Shown: positions 21,401 to 34,300 of the stretch, one piece after another
Layout: each line of letters starts with the position of its first letter
Numbering within the stretch: position 1 is the stretch's first letter
DNA from: Mycoplasmopsis agassizii
Lineage (GTDB): Bacteria > Bacillota_I > Bacilli_A > Mycoplasmatales > Metamycoplasmataceae
Direction: 5' to 3'
Assembly (NCBI RefSeq): GCF_002272945.1
Contig: NZ_NQMN01000003.1
Location: forward strand, 1-43,080
Length of the DNA stretch: 43,080 nucleotides
Translations under genes and position numbers: made by a program
Notes under the pieces: generated by a model
What the model was told of the DNA's origin: nothing
The model's input: the letters and a program-made list of their open reading frames with translations, nothing else
The model's database searches: none

Positions 21401-22356
21401 CTACTTATAAACATAGTGATGATACAACTGATGCACATAAAACTTACCGTTCATGATTAGCATTTGGAGATACAAATGAAACACCTACTATTACCAATGG
21501 TAAATCAAGTAAAAATACATCTATGTCAAATAGTGGTGTAGGTGATATGGTTAATGGTTCATCAACTTTTATTGCTTTCAAAATTAATTCAAGCACTCAA
21601 ATTGCTAATTTACAAGCATTATTCAGTGGTGGGGGAACTTATTTCTATCCACGATATAACTCAGGGGGACTAGCATATTCAGTTGCAGGTTCAGTTGAAC
21701 AAACTAATGGTTCAGGAACACAGTTTGGTCCACAGGCATTAAGAAATAATGACACCCTATTTCGTTACTTCAGTAGTGAATCAGGTGGAAATCAACAAAA
21801 AGTTGATTTCAACTCACAACTAACTATTACTGGGGCAAGTAATCCATCTGGAACTAGTGATAATAGTGGTATTAGATTAAATACTAACCAAATGAATTCT
21901 GAGTTATATATCGGTCAAGATGTCATCATGGAACTATATGCTCCTGGTACACAAGCACTACAATTAGTCTTCTATGTCAAAATGAAATATGAAGACAATA
22001 AATATGCTCGTTACAGTCTAATATCAACCAAAATTGGTATTACTAAGAGCTTATTAGGAATCATCGGGGCAACTGCTGATTCATTACAAGGAAATATTTA
22101 CCAAATTCTAAACTTCCAAGCAGCTAACTTAACTCGTGATGAGCGCTGAAAAGTACTGCGTGCTTTAGGAATGAAATGAATTGGATTAACTAATCCTGCA
22201 ACTGAAGGTGAACAACCTGCAACACCTGCAAAAACTACTCAAGAAAACTTATTGAAACCTGAATTAACTAAACCACCTAAATCAACTAATAGTTGAGAGC
22301 ATACAGGCTTTAATAACTATACTTGAAACCAAACATTCAATGAAGAGAAGAAATAA
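12430..22356 (+). CDS. gli349: Giant surface repeat protein, Gli349-like gliding leg/adhesin
   Basis: The product has 3308 residues in one frame with TGA as Trp. One N-terminal hydrophobic segment (residues about 5-29, IIIGVVGATVAVGAAVGG) is the likely anchor or signal. From about residue 90 to 2600 the protein is built of about 20 repeats of 95-110 residues ending in a strand plus SGF/TGF (ISGFAS, DTGFLS, ITGFQT), each followed by a helix such as KAANEITLERYI. A BspA-type leucine-rich patch (about 2733-2835) and a distinct C-terminal domain (about 2860-3308) follow. M. mobile Gli349 (3181 residues, 18 repeats of about 100, one N-terminal membrane segment) has the same architecture and the same downstream partner. 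There it is the leg that binds sialylated surfaces. Homology is inferred from architecture and order. A Gli349-related adhesin that is not part of a gliding machine remains possible. Confidence 0.78.
12700..20250 (+). repeat. About 20 tandem repeats of ~100 residues in the Gli349-like protein
   Basis: Repeat ends recognisable by SGF/TGF/DGF or close variants fall near 12823, 13733, 14060, 14365, 14700, 15035, 15445, 15738, 16335, 16620, 16920, 17300, 17600, 17900, 18196, 18524, 18832, 19180, 19470 and 19805, mostly 290-410 bp apart. Each unit has strands rich in Thr/Val and then a helix. The copies are diverged, so they look old rather than recently amplified. Confidence 0.8.
20626..20935 (+). 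repeat. BspA-type leucine-rich repeat patch inside the Gli349-like protein
   Basis: Residues about 2733-2835 read as four or five short repeats: KLEVAGSVVTINDDFKNNTS, LTELTLNSGTTTISAKAFEK, LTTLTLPSSMASIGESAFAA and ITSLKENVFAA. The L-x-x-L-x-L-P...I...AF pattern is the LRR_5/BspA signature, found in adhesins of several bacteria and protists. It lies between the ~100-residue repeats and the C-terminal domain. Confidence 0.72.
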
Positions 22357-22368
22357 TCGAGGTATCTT

Positions 22369-25300
22369 ATGAATAATAAAAAAACAAATAAAAAAAGCGT
22401 TCTAATTGGCTTAGGAATTACAGCAGCCACAATCGTGGCTAGTGCTGTAATTGTTGGAGCAACCTTAAATAAAACTAATAGCAATAATAGTATTAATGCT
22501 ATTAGTGCTAATAATGCTTTAGCAAGCACTAGTTACAATACTTCTTCAACTAATGTAACACTTGCAAAAGCAAGTGCTGATCCTTCTCTTTTAGCAAAAG
22601 ATGCTAATTTGGTCGATGTTGCCTCATATCGCCAAAATGGTTCATATGCTAAATTAAACCAAGTCATTCAAGCAACTTTAGAGTTTCGTGAAACTCTAAT
22701 AGATATTTATGCTTTTGAACAATCAGGTAAAACTAAATTTGCAGTTTTATCAGCGTTTGCTCAAGGTAGTGGTTCAAGTATTGAAGCTTATAGTCAGGCT
22801 AAGTTTCAGGATCCTTATGAAAATGCAAATAGTGATACTTACACAAGTGCTAACCCACTTAAAAATCAAAAACTAAGAATCTTTACCTATGAAGATAATG
22901 ACGCTTTTTGAAAATTAGAAAAAGAATATGAACTTCTTAATTCAGTAGTTAATCAGCCTAATAAATGAGAAACTACTATACCTAAAGACTTAATCACTCA
23001 AACAAGAGTAGAGCGTTATTTAGTTAATGTTTTTTCTAGAGTAATTGTAGATAATAATAATATTATCCTATTTGGTGATGCAGGTGGAACTGCTATCTTT
23101 AGTAATCCAGGAACTAATATTACTAAATTAGATTGATTAGGAACAACTGCTTCAGGTGTAAGTCTAGCTGCTGGTAAATCAAATACCATCAGTATGTTTT
23201 TACATAAAACTGATAGTAACACAAGCAGATCACAACTAGTAACTAGCAAAGTAAGTACAAGTGATCTAAATAATGAAAATGAAACTGCTTTAAAAGCAGG
23301 TAATTATACTATCAATACAAATGATAACGGTTGAACTGATACTTCTATCAAGTCTTCATTAGAATCTAATTACAAAAATTATCTAGATAATCAATGAAAT
23401 ACAAATGCTTTTATTAAATTAGATAATGGTAATTATCTATTTGGTGGTTCAGGTGAATATTTAGCAGTTGTTAGTGCAAGTGGTAGTGTTTCATCAAGAA
23501 GTTATGGAACATTCCAAACTAAAGAAAAATTTGATCAATCATTCAAAAATCCTACACAAACAACTTATGATTCAACCAATTGACATGAAAAATATACAAA
23601 AGATTATGCTACTTTATGATCTTCATCAATTAATAAATTTATTAAATCAAACAATAAAATTTATGCAATTGGTGGACTAAATGAAACAGGTTACATTAGA
23701 GAAATTTCTTCATCAGGTCAAGCAACCAGTACAACTAAAACCTATACTGCCTCAGGTGCTTTAATCGACATCATTGAAGATGGTAATAACGGTTTTATTG
23801 CAATTAGTAATAAAAACGTTTTATTCTTAAATAGTAGTTTAGCTGTTACTAAAACAATTAGTGCCCAAACATATCTATCTGCTTCTTCAGGTAAAGATAA
23901 CATGCAGTTCTTTACTAAAATCTTACCATCAGGTGATGGCAACTTTACCTTATTATCTCGTGAAGGAGATCTAAGACCCTCTGATCTAGCTAATAGTTAT
24001 TTAACTACTACAGGAGAAACTTCATTATTTAATAATGGTAAGTTACTAGGTGTTAGATGATTCTACAATAACATGTATACTCGTTGAATCTTTAGTAACT
24101 ATTTTGGTAGTGGTAGTTTTAAAGATAAACCTGCCTTTTTATATGTGCAAGAACCTTTCATGGATGCTTTTAATGCTAAACAGTTTATCCCTAATTTTGG
24201 AGGTAATCCTGTAGTTTCTTCATCTTCAGCGTTAACTTTTATTGATAAATCAGGTAACTTAAAATCACAAAACACCAATTGAGGAGCTCCATCTTTTCAA
24301 GATGGGCTACTACGTTTAAGTGATTTAACTTCAATTACTAATTTAATTAATACTGCAGATGGTGGTTATATTTCACTGCATCTAGATGGATCTATTAGAT
24401 TCTTAAATGAACAAGGTTATCAGGGTGCTTGAAAATCAACTAATAAAGCTAAAGATCAAACAGATCTAACAACTTTAACTACAATTGATTTTAATGGTTT
24501 AAAAACTACTTATAAAGCATCAGTTAAAACTTTATTTTCAAATACAAAAGATGGAAGTATTGCTCTTAGTGCAAGTAGCAATAATGTTTCGGTTGCAAGC
24601 ATTTTTAATAGTGCAACAGGTTCACTAAGTTCATTAAATTTAACTCAAGAAGAGATTGCTCAAGCAACAATTGAGCCTATTACTGATCAAAAATACTTAA
24701 TGTATACTAAGAAAAAAGTAGTAGTGATTCATGTTGCCAAAAGCAACATTACAGTTCAAGATGTAACTTCAGGTTTATTAACAGGAAATAAAGAAATTAA
24801 AAAAGTGGTAGCATTACCAACTCTTTTAACTTCTACTACAGAAGCAAATGAAAAGAATAAACTATTTTTAGCAGTTGCAATCGGTGCTGCTGGTGCAGTA
24901 ATGAAAGATGTAGAAGTAGGTTTAGTAGCAAGTGATTTTTATGAATCAACTAATAATCCAAATCATTCAGTATTAGTTACACCTGCAAAGATTACTAAGT
25001 TACAATCAATGTCAGGTGATTTTCTAGATATGTTCTTAGATCCTATTAACGGGAATCTAACTTTTGCTTATTCAACAGGAACAACTTCAACTAATCCAAC
25101 TATTAACTTCTTCTCAAGTCCAGTTGCTAATTTAGATAAGTTTGATTATCATAGTAGTGTGAGTTATACACATAATGATAATGATGATGTAACTCAATGA
25201 AAACAAAATGCAAGTACAAATATTAATAAATGAAAAGCAGCAACTGGTAAAACATTAAAAATGTCAGAACATTTTGGTAGACTAAATGAACTAGGTAATA

Positions 25301-28300
25301 TTATTACTTCAACTACTACAGTTACTTCTATTTCAGATAATGCTGTTACAAGTAGTTCTACTAATTTCACTGCAGGTCAATTACTAAAAGACTATAATAA
25401 AGACAGTGTTAAAACTGTTATTTACAATAGCAGTTTTACAGGTGGAACCTATACATCAAAAAATGAAACAAATGCCATGGCATTTGCTTCAGGTAAATCT
25501 ATAGGTTCAGTTACTTTTGCTAGAGCCTTATTAGATAGCACTCGTGTGATTGATAAAGGATTAATTAGAGCACAAGCAACAGGTGGTGCTTCAGGAACTA
25601 ATAATCCTAAATATGATAGCGTTAAAGAGAAAATCCAATTTCCTGCACAAAACCAAACAGCAGTTGATAAGGTAGAACATAAATTAAATCTAGGAGATAC
25701 TCAATACAAACACTTTATTAAAGATGATTTCAAAATCACTCACTTTATAGGTGATGGTTTTGGTGGTTTTTATGTCGCAGGACAAAAAACCTTAATCAGA
25801 CTAGATGGTCAATTTAAAGTTATTAATTACACCTATCTAGGTGAATTTAATGGTACAAGTGGAAGCAAACCAGAAGAAATTACAAGTCTTAGTTTAGATA
25901 AACTAGGTAATCTAGTTATTAATAGTAACTTAGCTAAAACAGTTGTTTTAAACCCGCTATTAAAAACAGGCTTTATTCAATATGCTGCTAATAAGAGTTT
26001 ATATGCAGAGTTTTTAGATAAACAAACTAAAGCAAATTGAACAACTCAACAAACCGCTTGATTTAGTACACAATTAACTACTTATGATTCAGATACTAAT
26101 AAGGCAACTGCTTCTAGTTTGGCTAAATTAGATAAAGAATTAATCAGAGTTCCTGATAAAGAACAAGAAGCTTTAGGCAAAATTAAATTCTCAGGTGAAA
26201 CTGATAGTTTAGTAATTGATGAAACAGAAGTATGAAAATCAGGTCTAGAAGGATTTTCAACTACTGGAGTTAGTGCAACAACTACAGATGAGCAAAATCC
26301 ATACAAGAAATTCTATAAGGATGCTCAACTAGAATATTCTCTAGAAGGATGAGTAAATGGTGCTAAAGAGCAAGTCTGAGTTACTTCTAATTCAACTACT
26401 TCAGCTAGAGAGATCTTTAAAAAGTTATTAGCACCTGGAGTTTTATCAGAAGGATCATATGTTTTAACCCCTGAATTAAAAAACAACTTTACTTTTGACA
26501 AAGTAATGGTACGTTTTAATAAAGCAGTTGGTGTAACTACTAATACTAATAAGATCTTCCCAGATAAATTAAAATCACCTTATAAATTAAAAAATGAAAA
26601 CTTCAAAGATGCAGTTATCATTGTTTCTTTAATTAACCCTACAACTACATCAGCAAATCAAAGTAATAACACCCAATGGGGTGCTGATGCAGCCTTTTGA
26701 AACACATTATCATCAACTCCTGATGCTAATGCTTTTACAATTGCTAAGAAGAATGATGCTCAGGATCTAAGTAATTCTAACTTCAAGTTAGAATTACCAA
26801 GTTCGTTGCAAAAGTTATCTGTAATCAGTGACAAAAAAATTATTGTTAAGTATTCAAAAACTGATTCAAGTACAGATAGTGATTGAAAAGAAGACCCAAG
26901 TGAAGTAAGTGTTAACAATCAAGGACCACTTTATGTAGCGTTATTCATTGCAGATGCTAACCAAGTTAAAACTGGTGCAACCTCTACAACAGATACAAAT
27001 GCTAAATATAAATTTAAAAATTATAGCTTCTCAGGTACAACAATTACAGCTGCAAAAACTGGTAGTTCAAATCGTTCAGAATCAAGACAAATTCAGTCAT
27101 TTGTAATTCCTGAATACATTTCTGCTTCAGAAAAAAGCAATATTAAAACTGCAGGTTTTTCAGGTACAACAGATAATTTAACATTTAATGAAAATTTAGA
27201 TGGTGACTTAAAAACTAAAGTTGATTCAGGAGCAGTAGAAATTGTTTATGCATTTGTACCTTCAACTTTCAATACAGATACTATTTCTACTTATTCAGTT
27301 GAAAAAGTTGATCCTGAAACAGTTACTAACTTATCATCAATTTCATGATTTACTAAAGAGTCATTAATTAACGCAGTTAAAGTCGAATCATTTGCTTCAA
27401 AATTAACTCCACAGCACAAAATTATTGCTCGTGTACGTTTAAAACAAGGAAGTGGTAACGAGAACAAATTTATTGTTTCAAATCAACTTAAAACCGTTTA
27501 TAGTGGTTACAATAAGTCAAAAACTACAACACCTAGCGAAGGTAATTTTTCAATTGTTGCTAATGAATCAACTGCATTTGCAGCCTTATTAAACGATTCA
27601 ACCACAGGTATTAGATTATCAGGGACAACTTCAGAAGATTTATTTGTAGTTTCAGGAGCAACTGCTTTTGACTTTACCAACTTTGCAACTAAATTTAATT
27701 TAGAAGTTGGACCAACTAATAGTTATGCTTCAGATACATGAAAATCTTTAACAAAAGATATTTCAACTACATCTATTAACTTAAAATCATCAAAAGATGC
27801 TTATGCTAGAATTCAAGCAAAAGATGGATGAGCAGTTAAAACAGGTGCAGATGCTATTAAGAAAATTGGTCTTAGAACTTTAACAGCAATTGGTGATGTA
27901 AATTTAAGTAACTTAAGTGATGCAACCAAACTAGAAATTAAAGGTAATTTATTCCATTTAACTATTGATGAAAAAGATAGTCTATTTAGTTCTGCAACTG
28001 AAGGACTAAGTACAGTTGAATCATTCAAAAGCAACATCGAAGTTGCTTATAAATTCGATAAAATCGATGGCAGTGATGCTGATGAAGTTTATCGTAATAA
28101 AGCAGACTTTATTAAATATATTCAAGGACTACCTACTGATACTTTAAATAAACTAACTAAAGATAATATTAAGGTAACTTATATTACAACTATTTTAGGT
28201 AGAGAAAAATTTGCTATTCCTAATTCAAAAGTAGCAGAATTTAATGCTGGGGTTAAACCATCTTTAACTAATGTTAAAGATTTCATTAAGATCGCCGATT

Positions 28301-31300
28301 GAGTAAATTCAGACTATATTAAGACTAATTTCTCATTACTAGGAGATATTGAACACTTAGAAATTAAACCAGTAGAAAATTCAGCTTTTGATACTACTAC
28401 AGGGACAACTCTAGGTTATAAAGTACAATACGGTACCTGAACCTTCGGTACAGATTCAACAGCAACCTATTCATGAAGTGATAATTCACCTACTTCATTA
28501 GACTTAACACCATTAAGTAATTTTAGTAAGTGAACAGTTACAGAAGCAAATTCAACCACTGCAAAAGAAATTACAAGTATTGCAGATGCAAACAAATTCC
28601 ATCGTTTAGGAATTCGTTTTGTTGCAGTTACAAAAACAACAGGTTCTAGTTCAGAAACTAAAGATATTGGTTTAGGAATTGCAAGTTCAACAGCAACTAA
28701 TGATGTGCAAGATAATCATGGATATCAAATTGACCATACTAGAATTAAACAAATTATTAAATTAAGTAATGATTACTTAAAAACTAATTTGAAATTCAAA
28801 GGTGAGATTTCTAAACTAAATGAAGGTGTTACTCAAGCAGAATTTGAAAAAAATGCTTTCCCAGCAAATATTACTAGTGAACAACGTTCACAAGTAGAAA
28901 TTTTGTATTCATTTGATGATGGTACAACATGATATACCTATGAAAATTTCATTACTCAAATTAAGGCATATCAAAGTTCAAATAGTGGACCACTGACTTT
29001 CTCTAATTTAAATCCTGCAGTTGCTAATTTAACAACTGATGTTGCTAAATTAAGCAAATTAGTAACTAAATACTCACTAAAATCAAACGTAGATTCAACT
29101 TTATTTGAATTAAGTACAACTGATACAGAGCGTGCTAATGCAGAACTTGATATTACTGAAATTAAATCAGACATTAATTTTACAAACTTATTTGCAGCCT
29201 TTCTAACAAATGAAATTACAGCTGGTCCAGATAGTGCAAATTTAGAATATTTAAATATTCCATTAACAGGACAACTGTTAACTAGATATAAAACATTTGA
29301 ATTATTTGCTCAAGAAATGACATCAAGAATGGGAATCAAATTTGAATTCCAAACTCCAGGTACAGCAGATAATACTGTGTGAAAACCATATAAAGATGTT
29401 AAATCACTAGGTAATGAATCAAAAATTAAGATTAAAGTTTCTTTTGAAGCTAATGCAGACAAAAACTTCGTTATTAAAAACGATACTGCTGCAGTTACAC
29501 AAACTGATAAGAAATTCACAATCGATAATAATAAAACTTTCACATTTGAATTACCAGTTCAAGTACCTACAAAAATTGATGTAGATACTTCTAAACTAGA
29601 TGGTATTACTCTAGGTGGAAACACAAGAGATATTATTATTGCTGAAGATAAAGAAAAAGAAATTTTAACAGCGCTAGGTGCAAATAGCGACAAAGTTGCA
29701 ATTCAATATGCAATCGGTTCTTCAACTACAACTCTAGCAGACTTAACAGGTGCTAGTCAGTTTTGATTTACTCGTGAAAACTTTATTAATAACTTAAGAA
29801 CCTATAACCAACAATTTACTCTAGCAAACAAAAAAATCTTTGTTCGTTTCCAAATTGCTGCAGGTGTTGATAGTTCTAAATTTGCAGTTTCTTCAACTAA
29901 TGCAGTTGAACATAAAAATTCAGATTCAGCAGTTGCTCTATATGTAAACATCGATGATTTTGCTAGACAAGCAGGCGAAAATGCTCCTAGTTTTGGTGCA
30001 GAAGATTCTACAAGTAGTCTTTCAAAAATTACTTTAGGAATTTCAACAGCAACAGGGGTTGATGCTCTAGAACTATTAGCACAAGCTAATGTTGAAGTTA
30101 AATACTCAACATCTAAAGAAGGAACTTATTCAACTACTTTACCTAAAGAATTAGGTGCAGGTGGAACCACTCCTGAACTGTGAATGAAATTCTCAGTTAA
30201 GGATACTTCTAAGAAAACAGTATTATCAACACCACAAAATGCTACTGAATCAGAACCTATTAAGTTAAAACTAACTAACCTATCAATTATTCTGACAGTA
30301 ACTACTCAAGATATTGTTGATCTAGTTAAACTAACAGGTAATACTAAAAATATTACGATAGATACAAAAGCACTTCAAGAAAAGAATGCATTTGCCTTTG
30401 CAAATGCAACCCCAATGTTTGGGATTCAGTTATTAACTAATAATAGTGATGCTAGTTCAATTGATAATGACTTGCAATCAATTGCAGGTCAAAGTAAATG
30501 AATGAGTGCTAGTCAATTAACTACTGCTTTAACAGGTATTGACTTTGATATCTTCTTAGATAGAAGTAATGCTACTTCAAATCAAGATACTACAGCACAA
30601 AAATTCAGAATTGCAGTTAAATGAGAAATTAATGAATCAGCAGATAATCTATATAAGATTCAAGAAAACACTATTAGAACTTTCCAAACAGAGAAGTTAA
30701 CTAACTTAAAATCATTTGTTAGAACAGCTAATTATGTGGCTTTACTACAACAAAACGTTAAAGGTAAAAGAATTAGTTTTGGTGGATCAGAAAGAGCAGA
30801 AAACATCATCGCTATTGATTTTTCTCAATTACCAATTACACCTGCTAATATCGAAAACCTTAAAACAAAAGGTGTAACACTTAATTTAGGTTTTGGTAAT
30901 AGTAGTCCTGATTCATCTACAAACTGACAAAGTGATTTATCAGCAGGTAAGTCATTAATGACTACTTCAAATCAAAAACAACTGAAGTTGCAATTTGCTC
31001 TAATTTCAAATGATTCAAATTCAACAGTTGAGATTGAAAACACTGAAATAGTTACTAAACTAGGTAATGATCTAGTTATTCCTAGTGTTATTAAGACAGA
31101 TAGAAATAATCTAAAAAGCTCAGTTACTCTAGGTGGTAATACAAAGACTCTTACAGTTGATGATTCTAAAGCTAAAGAAGGTATTACTGCCGATGCAGAC
31201 AAAGTAATGGTGCAATACGCTATTGGTAAAGATGTTTTAAACTTATTACCAGTTGCTACAGGTGATGCTTCTGTATGATTCAATAAAGACACCTTTATTT

Positions 31301-34300
31301 CATCATTAAGTACTTATGGTAAAAACATTAAACGTGAAGATTTAAAAATCTGAGCAAGATACCAACTAGGTGCAACAGTCGATACAGATACTTATGTAGT
31401 ATCTGATTCAACACCAGTTGAACTAACTAGTGATGAAGTTTCTCTTTATTTAGATCTTACTCTAGAATCATTCTTCAAGAGTTTACAAAACGGATCACTA
31501 ATTTATCCTAATGCAACAACTAACCTTGCTCTTGGTACTGCAGTTAATCCTTTAACAGATGAGCAAAAGAAACTGCTATCAGAAAATAATGTAACTATTA
31601 AGTGATCATTAACTAAAGATGGAAACTATGGTTTAAGTTTTGAAACTCTACCTAGTTCAATCACTATTACTACCGAAGCACCACAGCTTTGATATAAATT
31701 TGAAACTAGTGACACAAGTAAAACAGTTTTATCAGATGCATCAAAAGTTGAACAAATGACCTCAATTGATGCAGAAAGAGTCTTTTCTCTAGATACAACT
31801 AATGTTTTAACAAACATTGAACTAAGTGGTAATACTAAAGACTTAGTAATTAATGAAGATAAAATGAAAGCAGCATTAAATTCTAATTTTATTGCTGCTA
31901 ACTTCACAGTTGCTTATAACTTAGAAAATATTACTATTCCTAATGTCACACCATTAACAACACACTTAGGTCAAAATTACTATAGTGCTAGCGACTTAAA
32001 ATCATATTTAAGTTCACTAACTATTAATATTCTACCTAGTCAAAAACTATTTAAAGCACGCTTTGTACCAGGTGCTAATGTTCAACTAGAAGGAACTAAT
32101 AACCAAGATTTAGGTGGATCACTAAATTCAGACAATGTAAAATCATATTTACATCTAGAAGATTTAGTAGATGAACTGAAAACCCTGAAAGCAGTTACAG
32201 GTGAAAACGATTCAAATGCAAGTATTTCAACCTTAACACCACCTTTTACAGATGAAAACTTCCCAATTTTTGAACAATTAGTAGGACTAGGGCTTCAGTT
32301 ACAGTTCACTAATGTAGAACAAAATGGACAAGGTGTTTTCACTGATGCACAAAACTATCCAAACGCACCACGTACCACAGTAATGCAAGGAGCAAACGCT
32401 AGTGATTATCTATACGCTAGATTCAATGTAACAAGTACATCAAATCTATTTGTTGATGGAAAATTTGGTGAATCTATCAAGATGTCTGTTAAGTCACTAA
32501 AAGCAATTATTGTTGGAGCATCAACTCTATCAGGAATTCAAATTAGTGGAAATACTAAAAACATTATTATTAACAATGTTCAAAGTGTTTTAAATAACAG
32601 TATTACTGACTCAACAGAAAGAGCTGCTGTTGAAGTACAATTTGCGATCGGTGATGCAACCAATAGACAACTTGTTAAACTAGATGGAACAAATACTTGA
32701 TATGACCAAGCAGCTTTCACTGCTCAGTTATTAAGTTATCCAAACACCATCTACAACAAACAAATCCAAGCACGCTACTTTATTAAAAAAGCAGCAGAAT
32801 ACAGTGATGTTTATAAAGTATCAACAACTCCTTACGTAATTGTTGATAAAAGTATTGGGGTGAACGAAACCTTAAAAGTTTTTGTTCATAAATCACCTTT
32901 AAATCTAGCTTCACTATTAAAACTATCAAATATTTCTAGTGATGTGCGTGTTTCAGGTCAAAGTGATATAGACCTACCTCAAGGGCTTGTAATTCAATAT
33001 AGTAACGACAACACAATCTGAAGTACAACTCCACCTGCTACTCTAGGTACAAACAAAATGTATAAAGCAAGATTAGCAGCTCAAGATGGTTATGTCTATG
33101 AAGATACAACAACTACTTTTGATCTAGATACTTCAAATGTTTTAGATTCAGTAGCAATGCAGAATCTACTTAACCAAATTACCTTGTCAGGTAATTTGAA
33201 AACCCTAACGATTGATGATTCAAAAGCGCTTGAAGGAGTACAACAAGAATCAGCTTATAAAGGTGAAGTAATTATTCGCTATTCTATCGATGGTAAAGAA
33301 ATTAACGGACAAACTTGATTTACTAAGGAAGAATTCATTACTTTATTAAATAGCCTAAATGGTTATGCTAATGAAGTTGGCTTAATCACACGTGAATCAA
33401 TTAAAGCACGTTATGACTATAGTTCAACAAGTGCTAAAAAGTTTGTTCTAAGTTTTGGAGCAGTCCATATTTCTGCAGAAAATATCAATGATAGTCAGTT
33501 CTCATCATTTACTGAACAATTGATAGTCGATGGAGGAATTAATGAATCAGTTAAAGGTTACGTTGACACTAAAGTATTAGATAGTTTAGGTCTAAAAGAC
33601 TTAAAATTATCAGGTACCAATAATAGTCCAACATTAATCACAACTGAAGCATTTAGAAACTTCTTATTAACTTACAATAAGTTAAACCCAATCACTATTA
33701 ACTTCGATAATAATGATCAATTCAGTGGATCATTTAAGTTATTTAATGCTACAGATATTGCTAACTATACAGAAACAATCAGTTTAAACACATTATTAAG
33801 TAATAGAAGTTTCAGTATTTCTTCAGATGCTCAAGCATTTGGACTACAGTTTAAAGGTAGTTCAAAATATGTAGTGGCTACAGATGGTAAAGAAGTTGAT
33901 GATTACAAATATATGTTTGATAGTGGACAAATCGACATCTTAGTTGAAAGAAGTTTAACTCAAAATGTTGCTCCAACTATTACAATTGCAGCAACTAATG
34001 GAAGTGATAAACCTTACCAAGGTAAAACTACCGTTACAGTTAATAACAATAATCAAACTTTTGATGAGAATCTATTCACCTACTGATACTTAGTTACAAA
34101 CGTTGAATACCAATCACAACAACTGAAAAATTTAGCAGAACAAACTGCTCTATGAACCCAAACTAAACCAGAAAACTTAAAAGTTGGAGATTTAGTTTAT
34201 GTCAAAATTGATGTTAAAGATCCTACAAAAGATGTTTTAGTTAACCCAAATAACAACTACTCAACTACTGCCTTAAAAGTTACAGGTCTATACATTGATA

